Shown here piece by piece: positions 1-7,547 of a DNA stretch of 10,623 bases. Under the pieces are notes generated by a model. It had not been told where the DNA came from, ran no database searches, and was given only the letters and a program-made list of their open reading frames with translations. The stretch's first letter is position 1, and every line of letters starts with the position of its first letter. Origin of the DNA: an uncultured Clostridia bacterium (GTDB lineage: Bacteria; Bacillota; Clostridia; Oscillospirales; Ruminococcaceae); contig CAMWLH010000045.1 in the NCBI GenBank assembly GCA_947175045.1, forward strand, positions 1 through 10,623, in the 5' to 3' direction. Position numbers and translations under genes: made by a program.

Positions 1-18
1 ATTTATAGATTTATATTG

Positions 19-24
19 TATAAT
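19..24 (+). promoter_or_regulatory. Possible -10 box for the two-gene plus-strand unit
   Basis: TATAAT lies 46 nt before the ATG at 71, in an AT-rich leader, and matches the sigma-A -10 consensus exactly. A -35 box at normal spacing would fall just outside the left edge of the window, so only half of the promoter can be judged. A TTGACA at 51-56 is too close to the coding region to serve as the -35 of this gene. Confidence 0.35.
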
Positions 25-70
25 TTTTGATAGGAAACTGCAAAAACGTTTTGACAACATGGAGGTAATT

Positions 71-787
71 ATGTACGACGAATTTGATGAAAAGACTGTT
101 GACGAAGAAAAGCGCGAAACGGAGCGCGCCAAAAAGAAGCGGCGCAAAAATACCGGATTTATTATCGGTATCATAGGCGCTGTTCTGGTCGTTGCCGCCG
201 CCGTACTTTTCGCGTTTTACGCTATACGACAAAGGGAACGAATGATGGTTAGAAAGCCCGTTATCTATCTTTACCCGAGCGAAGTTACCGAAGTTTCCGT
301 TGAGCTTGATTTTGAGGGGCTGACCGTGACCTACCCCGAATACAACGGCGGCTGGAGCGTCACGGCATATCCCGACGGAACTCTTTTAGACGAAAGCGGA
401 GCGGAATACAGCTACCTTTTCTGGGAGGCGGATTCGCAGACCGAATTTGATTTCAGCGAGGGATTCTGCGTCAAGGGGAGCGATACCGCGGAGTTCCTGC
501 GTTGGGCGCTCAGCGAGCAGGGGCTTACTCCGAGGGAATACAACGAATTTATTGTGTACTGGCTGCCGCTTATGCGGGATAACGAGTACAACGTTATTTC
601 GTTCCAGGGGGATTGCTACGAGGAGAGCGCGCCGCTTAAAATATCCCCCAAGCCGAACAGTATCAAGCGTGTTTTCATGGCATATTACGCAAGCGAAAAA
701 GAGGTCAATATCCCCGAGCAATCCCTTTCGGGATTTGAGCGCAGCGGCTTCACCGTTGTTGAATGGGGAGGAACTTGTATTGAATAG
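71..787 (+). CDS. Single-pass membrane protein with conserved KPVIYLYP domain, function unknown
   Basis: This 238-residue protein has an acidic N-terminus, a basic cluster (KKKRRK, about residues 21-26) and one hydrophobic segment (about 30-52). By the positive-inside rule the N-terminus should be cytoplasmic and the rest outside the membrane. The outer domain begins with KPVIYLYP (62-69), continues through a TYPEY segment and an EFIVYWLPLM segment, and ends with GFTVVEWGG near the C-terminus. I recognise this as a recurrent, uncharacterised domain in Clostridia and other bacteria; no catalytic motif or function can be assigned. The ATG at 71 is preferred over the ATG at 59 because GGAGG (61-65) sits 5 nt before it and overlaps the upstream ATG. 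The end overlaps the next gene by 8 nt, which implies translational coupling. The domain boundaries and topology are inference. Confidence 0.9.
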   Translation: MYDEFDEKTVDEEKRETERAKKKRRKNTGFIIGIIGAVLVVAAAVLFAFYAIRQRERMMVRKPVIYLYPSEVTEVSVELDFEGLTVTYPEYNGGWSVTAYPDGTLLDESGAEYSYLFWEADSQTEFDFSEGFCVKGSDTAEFLRWALSEQGLTPREYNEFIVYWLPLMRDNEYNVISFQGDCYEESAPLKISPKPNSIKRVFMAYYASEKEVNIPEQSLSGFERSGFTVVEWGGTCIE

Positions 788-1385
788 ATATTTCCTGCAC
801 GGTCTCGGACAGACCCCCGCGAGTTGGGATAAAACAGCCGGGGCGCTTGGCGCTTCCGCCGACTGCCCCGATCTGCGCGGGCTGTTAAACGGCAGAAGCG
901 CTCTGTACTCCGAGCTGTACAAGGCGCTTTGCGAATATCTTCCCGCCGACGGGGAGCTCGACCTTTGCGGCTTATCTCTTGGGGGAATACTCGCGCTGAA
1001 TTTCGCGGCGGATTTTCCGTCAAGAGTTCACTCTCTGGTGCTTATCGGTGCGCAGTATGTTATGCCTAAAATTCTGCTTAAAATTCAGAACGCGGTTTTC
1101 CGTTTTATACCCAAAAGCGCCTTTGCCGATACGGGCTTTGATAAGTCGGATTTTCTTATGCTGGCAAATTCAATGGCAGACCTTGATTTCAGCGGCAGGC
1201 TTGCCGACATATCCTGCCCCGCGCTGGTCATATGCGGCGAAAAGGATTCCGCCAATATGAAGGCGGCAAAGAACCTCGCGCGGCTTCTCCAGAACGCGGA
1301 ACTGAAAACCGTCCCCAAATCGGGTCATGAGGTAAATATAGACGCACCCGAAACGTTGGCGCGGCTTATCAAGGAATTTATATAA
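780..1385 (+). CDS. Small alpha/beta hydrolase, TTG start, coupled to the upstream gene
   Basis: This predicted 201-residue alpha/beta-hydrolase-fold enzyme has an oxyanion motif HGLGQ (residues 7-11), a nucleophile elbow GLSLGG with Ser66, a probable acid Asp156 in ICGEKD, and His183 in SGHEVNID. The full Ser-Asp-His triad is therefore present in the expected order. The substrate is unknown; the protein is short for the fold, with a small lid region, resembling MenH-like or lysophospholipase-like members without being assignable to one. The TTG at 780 is chosen because GGGGAGG (765-771) lies 8 nt upstream and the protein then opens MNRYFLHG, the usual opening for this family. Longer in-frame readings would overlap most of the upstream gene. 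Its start lies inside the last codons of the membrane-protein gene, so the two are probably co-translated. No signal peptide is seen, so it is probably cytoplasmic. Confidence 0.9.
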   Translation: MNRYFLHGLGQTPASWDKTAGALGASADCPDLRGLLNGRSALYSELYKALCEYLPADGELDLCGLSLGGILALNFAADFPSRVHSLVLIGAQYVMPKILLKIQNAVFRFIPKSAFADTGFDKSDFLMLANSMADLDFSGRLADISCPALVICGEKDSANMKAAKNLARLLQNAELKTVPKSGHEVNIDAPETLARLIKEFI

Positions 1386-1388
1386 CAA

Positions 1389-1412
1389 GTGCTCCCCTCA
1401 ATAGGGGAGCAC
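1389..1412. terminator. Bidirectional hairpin terminator between convergent genes
   Basis: A perfect 10-bp stem (GTGCTCCCCT at 1389-1398, AGGGGAGCAC at 1403-1412) with a 4-nt loop CAAT sits between the hydrolase stop and the groEL stop. Downstream of it the plus strand reads AATTTATT and the minus strand reads TTGTTATA, so both U-tracts are imperfect. The position between two convergent genes and the strength of the stem support its use in both directions. Confidence 0.8.
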
Positions 1413-1435
1413 AATTTATTACAACGGATCAGATA

Positions 1436-3082
<1,647 letters not shown>

Positions 3083-3099
3083 TTAGTTACCTTTGTCCG

Positions 3100-3456
<357 letters not shown>

Positions 3457-3479
3457 CTAAAAGATTTTGATTACCACGT

Positions 3480-3506
3480 TTAGCACTCTATTTTATTGAG
3501 TGCTAA
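3480..3506. promoter_or_regulatory. CIRCE operator (HrcA-binding inverted repeat)
   Basis: TTAGCACTC (3480-3488) and GAGTGCTAA (3498-3506) form the exact 9-bp CIRCE arms separated by 9 bp. In Gram-positive bacteria HrcA binds this element and represses groESL and dnaK operons until heat stress. Here it lies between the putative promoter and the groES ribosome binding site. The hrcA gene itself is not in the window. Confidence 0.98.
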
Positions 3507-3538
3507 TTATATTTTACCCATTATTTTAAAAAAATCAA
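3506..3538 (-). promoter_or_regulatory. Probable groESL promoter (sigma-A type)
   Basis: Read on the minus strand, TTGATT (3533-3538) is followed after 16 nt by TAAAAT (3511-3516). An exact TATAAT overlaps the far end at 3506-3511 but has no good -35 at standard spacing. Either -10 places the transcription start at or within CIRCE, the normal arrangement for HrcA repression. The exact boxes are uncertain. Confidence 0.6.
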
Positions 3539-3746
3539 GGGGTTATTGCAACTTTTTCCGAATTTTCGTGAATATTGACGGAATTTTATGCCTTGCGCAG
3601 CGCCATATTATGACTTTTATACAAATTAAAATATATGCTTTGTGGGAGAAAAATATGCACGATATGATAAAGTGTTTATCTGAGCTGTAATGCGGTCAAG
3701 CGGCCTATGTTGACGTGAATTAAGTGATTATAAGAATTCCAAAAAT

Positions 3747-3757
3747 CCCGATGCGGG
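3747..3757 (-). terminator. Weak candidate terminator after pcrA
   Basis: On the minus strand, 12 nt past the pcrA stop, CCCG-CAT-CGGG forms a short hairpin followed by ATTTTTGG. The stem has only 4 bp, so this is a weak candidate, but it is the only hairpin with a following T-run in the pcrA-groES spacer. Apart from this and the groES promoter/CIRCE, the AT-rich 3539-3746 stretch holds no recognisable gene, tRNA or conserved RNA. Confidence 0.35.
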
Positions 3758-3769
3758 GGCGTTATGTCG

Positions 3770-6118
3770 CTACGCCTTTGTGATCCTCGCGAAATTCGCC
3801 ATCAGCTTTTTCTGCCCTGCGGTATCGAAACTGATGGACAGCATGGTGTCGTTGCCCATACACTTCGCGTCGGTAACCGTTCCCTCGCCGAAAACATTGT
3901 GGCGAACCCTGTCTCCCGCCGCAAAGACCTCTCCTGTAACATGGGGCGAAGCCGTCACGGGCTTTTTCGCGGATTCCTCAGCAAAATAGCTGCGCTTCTG
4001 CGGCTTCTGAAGCGGCGTGCTGCGTATCGGCGCGTCGCCCTGCCGCTCGGTGAGCGCTTCGGGGATCTCCCTTATAAAAGTCGACAGCTTGTTGGATTTG
4101 GTTTGACCGTACAGCATACGGTAGGTGGTGTGGGTAACATAGAGCTGCCTTTTGGCACGAGTTATCGCCACATAGGCGAGCCGCCGCTCCTCCTCCAGCT
4201 CTGCGGGCTCGTTAAGGCTCATATAGCTCGGGAACACGTTGTCCTCTGCCGCGACCATGAACACCGTTCCGAATTCCAGACCCTTTGCGCTGTGCATAGT
4301 CATCAGCGATACACGGTCGGTCTCGGTGTCGTAGCTGTCCAGGTCGGACACCAACGCCACCTGCTCCAGAAAATCGGGCAGAGTCGCATCGGGATTTTCC
4401 TCCAGAAGCAGCATAGCGTTTGACTTAAGCTCGTTGATATTGTCCAGCCGAGCCGCGCCCTCGTCCCCCTGCGCCTTTAGCAACTGCACATAGCCGCTCT
4501 TTACCGCCACGGCTTCAATAAGCTCGTCGAGCCGTGCGCTGTCCGCCAGCTCCTCCAGCTCGTCGAAAAGATTTGCCGCGGCTTTGAGCGCCTTTTCCTT
4601 GCGCATAAGCGCGGGCAGAGTGTCTGCGTTGCGGCATACGTCAACGGGGCTCGTCCCCAGACCTCTTGCGATATTTACTATCTCCTCTATCGTCGCGTCT
4701 CCTATGCCGCGCTTGGGCTCGTTGATTATGCGGCGGAATCTTATCTCATCGTAGGGATTGTTTATCACCGCCAGATAAGCGATAATATCCCTTATCTCCT
4801 TGCGGTCAAAGAAGCGCATTCCTCCCACTACCTTATAGGGAATGCCCGCCCTTGCCAGCGCGTTCTCATACCCTCTCGAAAGCGCGTTGGAGCGGTACAG
4901 CAGCGCGAAATCGGAGTACTTGGCTCCCGCCTGAACTCCCTCGAGAATGATATCCGTGATCGCCTTGGCCTCCATGGAATCGTTGGGGTAATTTCTTACC
5001 TGAATTTTATCGCCCTCGCCCATGTCGCTCCAAAGGGTCTTTCCTTTTCGATGGGTATTGTTGCTTATGACCGCGTTGGCTGCGTTGAGGATATTTTCGG
5101 TGGAGCGGTAATTCTGCTCCAGCCGTATTACCTCGCTGTTCGGGTACTGCTTTTCGAAGCTGAGTATATTCTCAATGGTCGCGCCGCGGAAACGGTATAT
5201 CGACTGGTCGTCGTCGCCCACCACGCAGAGGTTCGCCTTGTCTCCCGCCAACAGCGATATAAGACGGTACTGCGCCACATTTGTGTCCTGGTACTCGTCC
5301 ACCATTATGTACTTGTAGAGATTGCGGTAGTGGGACAGCACCTCGGGCTGCTGCTCAAACAGCTTTACGGTGAGATAAATAATATCGTCGAAATCCAGAG
5401 CGTTCGCCGCCGTCAGCGCCGCCTGATACTCCGAGTAGACCTGCGCGGTCTTTATCTGTATAAGCTCCGCGGACTCCTGCGCGATAGCCGCGTAATCCCG
5501 AGGCGAGAGCATCCTGTCCTTGCAGCGGGAGATATTATTCTTGAACATCTTCGGGTTCATTACCTTCTCGTCGATATTCAGCCGCTTCATTACTTCCTTG
5601 AGCACCCGCTTTGCGTCGTCGTCGTCATAAATAGTGAAGCTGCTTCTGAACCCGATATGCTCTATCTCCCTGCGGAGTATCCTCACGCAGGCAGAGTGGA
5701 ACGTGGAAGCGTTTATCTTCTCCGCGCCCTCACCTATCATATCGCAAAGGCGCTGCCGAAGCTCTCCCGCCGCCTTGTTGGTGAACGTTATTGCGAGAAT
5801 GTTCCAGGGATTGACGGGTCGCACCGCTATAATTTTCGCCAGCTTTTCCGCGTTTTCGGGAGTTTTTTCCATATCGGGAAACCCGGAAAGAAAGCGCTCC
5901 TGCTCGGGCGTGAGCGCTCTTTCCTCTGTGTCGTTGTACGCGTCTCCGAAACGCATCATGTTCGCTATCCTGTTGCACAGCACGGTAGTCTTTCCGCTGC
6001 CCGCGCCCGCTATGATAAGCACCGCTCCGTTCACCTTGAATATCGCTCTGCGCTGCATCTCGTTGGAGCGCGAAAAAAAGCTGTCGAGAGCGTTCCGCTT
6101 TAATTTTGTGTAATCCAA
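3770..6118 (-). CDS. pcrA: ATP-dependent DNA helicase PcrA/UvrD (SF1A), with an insertion in domain 1A
   Basis: This 3'-5' superfamily 1A helicase acts in nucleotide excision repair, rolling-circle replication and clearing of RNA polymerase or recombinase from DNA. From the TTG start it has 782 residues. It carries a Q-motif-like NEMQRRAI, Walker A AGAGSGKT (37-44), motif Ia ITFTNKAA, Walker B DEYQDT (274-279), motif III GDDDQSIYRFRGA (301-313), motif IV QNYRST (335-340), motif V TMHSAKGLEF (607-616) and motif VI YVAITRAKRQLY (649-660). A C-terminal Tudor-like domain (about 735-781, GDRVRHNVFGEGTV) binds RNA polymerase in PcrA. Between Walker A and motif Ia there are about 41 residues (roughly 58-100) absent from Bacillus-type PcrA. 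The TTG at 6118 is chosen because AAAGGA lies 6 nt upstream and the protein then opens MDYTKLKRN, as in PcrA. A longer TTG reading from 6166 would run through a structured repeat and is unlikely. Confidence 0.95.
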   Translation of the reverse strand: MDYTKLKRNALDSFFSRSNEMQRRAIFKVNGAVLIIAGAGSGKTTVLCNRIANMMRFGDAYNDTEERALTPEQERFLSGFPDMEKTPENAEKLAKIIAVRPVNPWNILAITFTNKAAGELRQRLCDMIGEGAEKINASTFHSACVRILRREIEHIGFRSSFTIYDDDDAKRVLKEVMKRLNIDEKVMNPKMFKNNISRCKDRMLSPRDYAAIAQESAELIQIKTAQVYSEYQAALTAANALDFDDIIYLTVKLFEQQPEVLSHYRNLYKYIMVDEYQDTNVAQYRLISLLAGDKANLCVVGDDDQSIYRFRGATIENILSFEKQYPNSEVIRLEQNYRSTENILNAANAVISNNTHRKGKTLWSDMGEGDKIQVRNYPNDSMEAKAITDIILEGVQAGAKYSDFALLYRSNALSRGYENALARAGIPYKVVGGMRFFDRKEIRDIIAYLAVINNPYDEIRFRRIINEPKRGIGDATIEEIVNIARGLGTSPVDVCRNADTLPALMRKEKALKAAANLFDELEELADSARLDELIEAVAVKSGYVQLLKAQGDEGAARLDNINELKSNAMLLLEENPDATLPDFLEQVALVSDLDSYDTETDRVSLMTMHSAKGLEFGTVFMVAAEDNVFPSYMSLNEPAELEEERRLAYVAITRAKRQLYVTHTTYRMLYGQTKSNKLSTFIREIPEALTERQGDAPIRSTPLQKPQKRSYFAEESAKKPVTASPHVTGEVFAAGDRVRHNVFGEGTVTDAKCMGNDTMLSISFDTAGQKKLMANFARITKA

Positions 6119-6130
6119 ATTATGTCCTTT

Positions 6131-6344
6131 CTTATTTGAAAAAATTTTTCGCACCGCGCCGAACAAGTCGGCGCCAGCCCACCGTAAAAGCTCCGCTACA
6201 CTCCGCTGCGCTCCGTTTCGTTACGCTTTCACGGCGGCTTGCGAAAAATTTGGCTGCGCGGGCTTTATGTCGCTCTTTGCGAGCGTTGTTTTGCTTTGAG
6301 AGCAAATGTTGCTCTATGCGAACGACCCTTTGCTGCGCGTGTGG
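6131..6344 (-). repeat. Intergenic structured repeat, copy A (leader of pcrA)
   Basis: This element fills most of the gap between the SPFH gene and pcrA and is homologous to 7333-7506. An outer stem pairs AAATTTTTCGCA (6142-6153) with TGCGAAAAATTT (6240-6251). It encloses hairpin I, GCGCCGA/TCGGCGC (6156-6162/6168-6174, 5-nt loop), and hairpin II, CCGTAAAAGC/GCTTTCACGG (6182-6191/6225-6234, one mismatch). Homology to copy B continues past the outer stem to about 6344, including CTCTTTGC. The outer stem ends 23 nt before the pcrA TTG, the same distance as copy B from its gene. It could be a structured 5' UTR or a MITE/REP-like repeat. No promoter or protein-coding function is evident. The remainder, 6345-6399, shows nothing recognisable. 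Confidence 0.75.
6267..6324. repeat. 39-bp-period direct duplication inside repeat copy A
   Basis: ATGTCGCTCTTTGCGAGCG (6267-6285) recurs as ATGTTGCTCTATGCGAACG (6306-6324), with 3 differences in 19 bp and a period of 39 bp. A further TTTGCT match follows in each unit. The corresponding part of copy B has only one unit, so the duplication accounts for most of the length difference between copies. Within and between the units lie the small hairpins CGCTC/GAGCG (6271-6285) and TTTGCT/AGCAAA (6290-6306). Confidence 0.65.
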
Positions 6345-6399
6345 TTTGCAGCCTTAAGCTTTCACCGCCCTTGACCGCTGCGTTTTACATTATCGCCGC

Positions 6400-7323
6400 T
6401 TATCCCGCTGTATTGCTCGGAGCGCTTTGATTTCTCACCGCCGCCGCGGTCTGCGAGCTGTCCCCGTCAAGCACTATAAACGGGTTTATATCATTCCCTA
6501 TCGCCTGCGGGAGCTCTCCGTTCCAGTTATTTATCTTAAGATAATCGATATAATTCGGAGACTTTGCGAGCTGCTCCTGAACCACCTGGATAGCATACGC
6601 CTCAGCTTCCGCCTTTATCCTCTGAGAATCCGCCTCCGCTTGAGCCGCAATGACCTTCTGGCGTGCTTCCTCCTCACGCTCTACCGTCTTGTTCTGCATT
6701 TTCAGAGCGTCCTGCGCCGCTATGACCTTCGCTTGGATAGACTCCTCAAACGCGTCGTCAAAGTCCAGGTTTTCTATCGCGAATGCCGTCACCACTATCC
6801 CGTTCGGCGCAAGGGTCTCCTTAAGCACCTCATATATCGCGTCCTGTACCTCCGAGCGCGACTGCACCAGATCCTCCGCCCTTACCTTGCCTATCTCGTT
6901 CTTTGAGATCTTAGCCACGTTAGGCACCAGCAGCTTTGTTTCCACATTCTCAATACCCGTCGACCTTATGATATCCGAAAGCTGCGTCGGGTCGTAGCAG
7001 TAATTCAGCTTCAACGACAGGCTGTCCACCGTCTGCGTATCGCTGGTATAAGCGTTCGTCTGCACCGAATATATCTGCTCCCGTATATCCACGGGTCTTA
7101 TCTCTTCAATAAACGGGATATGGAAATTAAGCCCCGCCGAAAGACTGCTGTCCACTATCTTCCCGAACTGGTACTTTACCCCTATATATCCCTCGTCAAC
7201 CACCGAAAAGCAGTTGAACACCAATACCACCAATGCGATCACAATGACGGCTATCAATACCAGCTTCGTGATATTAGGCTTTTTTTCTCCGTTACTTTGA
7301 GTTGAAAAATTCTGTGTACCCAT
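6400..7323 (-). CDS. SPFH/prohibitin-family membrane protein
   Basis: This 307-residue member of the SPFH (stomatin/prohibitin/flotillin/HflK-C) superfamily is a type of membrane-anchored scaffold that oligomerises and organises membrane microdomains or modulates proteases. It has a short hydrophilic N-terminus, one membrane segment (about 20-38), the SPFH domain beginning VVDEGYIGVKYQFGKIVDSSLSAGLNFHIPF (41-71, split by family-typical Gly and Pro positions), and a charged Glu/Ala/Lys-rich coiled coil (about 200-252). The C-terminal tail is Ser/Ala/Asn-rich and probably disordered. It is closest to the prohibitin-like group rather than to HflK or HflC specifically. The ATG at 7323 follows AAGGAG with a 6-7 nt gap. 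No NfeD-type partner or protease gene is adjacent. The gene is flanked on both sides by same-orientation copies of the intergenic repeat, and copy B forms its leader. Confidence 0.93.
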   Translation of the reverse strand: MGTQNFSTQSNGEKKPNITKLVLIAVIVIALVVLVFNCFSVVDEGYIGVKYQFGKIVDSSLSAGLNFHIPFIEEIRPVDIREQIYSVQTNAYTSDTQTVDSLSLKLNYCYDPTQLSDIIRSTGIENVETKLLVPNVAKISKNEIGKVRAEDLVQSRSEVQDAIYEVLKETLAPNGIVVTAFAIENLDFDDAFEESIQAKVIAAQDALKMQNKTVEREEEARQKVIAAQAEADSQRIKAEAEAYAIQVVQEQLAKSPNYIDYLKINNWNGELPQAIGNDINPFIVLDGDSSQTAAAVRNQSAPSNTAG

Positions 7324-7332
7324 TCAATTCTC

Positions 7333-7506
7333 CTTATCTGAATTTGAAATTTTCCGCACCGCAGGAACGTTGCAAAGCAACGTTCCTGCTAGCCCGCCCA
7401 TAAAGCTCCGCCCGCTTTGCGGGCTGCGCTTTATGAGCGGCTTGCGAAAAATTTCCTGCGTGGGCTGAACGCAGCTCTTTGCCGACGTTGCTTCGCTGCG
7501 TGGGCG
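7333..7506 (-). repeat. Intergenic structured repeat, copy B (leader of the SPFH gene)
   Basis: This is the homologue of copy A. The outer stem pairs AAATTTTCCGCA (7347-7358) with TGCGAAAAATTT (7443-7454), with one mismatch. Hairpin I is a perfect 13-bp stem, GCAGGAACGTTGC/GCAACGTTCCTGC (7361-7373/7377-7389), with a loop of AAA. Hairpin II pairs CATAAAGC (7399-7406) with GCTTTATG (7428-7435) and GCCCGC (7410-7415) with GCGGGC (7419-7424). An 18-bp block (7437-7454) is identical to 6234-6251 of copy A. The outer stem ends 23 nt before the SPFH ATG. It fills nearly the whole space between the large activase-type gene and the SPFH gene. Confidence 0.8.
7447..7474 (-). terminator. Possible terminator after the large activase-type gene
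   Basis: On the minus strand, CTGCGT (7469-7474) pairs with ACGCAG (7456-7461) around a 7-nt loop and is followed by GAAATTTTT. The stem is 6 bp and is separated from the T-run by four bases, so it is weak. The same CTGCGT arm could instead pair with an upstream copy of ACGCAGC (7495-7501), giving two mutually exclusive folds. Confidence 0.3.
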
Positions 7507-7547
7507 ATATGTTGACATCGGCTTGCGGCGCTCAGCCATTCTTTCCG

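Noticed and set aside
51..56. Exact TTGACA hexamer
   Set aside because: A matching -10 would fall inside the coding region after 71, and none is present at 16-18 nt. It is probably chance.
59..61. ATG at 59 as the start of the membrane protein gene
   Set aside because: It overlaps the GGAGG (61-65) that serves the ATG at 71, and has no good ribosome binding site of its own.
447..779. Longer N-terminal reading of the hydrolase frame
   Set aside because: This part overlaps the KPVIYLYP gene in another frame, is Arg/Ser-rich and unlike any hydrolase N-terminus. The TTG at 780 has a proper ribosome binding site and gives the usual family opening.
3655..3690. 11-codon open frame with GGGAG ahead of it in the pcrA-groES spacer
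   Set aside because: It is too short to judge and shows no conserved content. There is no downstream plus-strand gene that it could lead, because pcrA is on the opposite strand.
5051..6103. 350-codon plus-strand open frame
   Set aside because: It lies wholly antisense to pcrA, whose motifs are unmistakable; the predicted protein has no recognisable domain and no ribosome binding site was seen. It is a by-product of codon bias.
6119..6166. N-terminal extension of PcrA from the TTG at 6166
   Set aside because: The codons coincide with the RBS, outer stem and hairpin I of the repeat. The TTG at 6118 has an AAAGGA ribosome binding site and the family-typical start MDYTKLK.
6239..6430. Plus-strand open frame with an internal VALCER peptide repeat
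   Set aside because: The peptide repeat is simply the 39-bp duplication of repeat copy A read in frame. The frame runs into the end of the SPFH gene and lacks a ribosome binding site.
7361..7389. 13-bp perfect hairpin as a classical rho-independent terminator
   Set aside because: No T-run follows on either strand (GGTGCGG on the minus side, TAGCCCG on the plus side). It is better explained as hairpin I of the repeat element.
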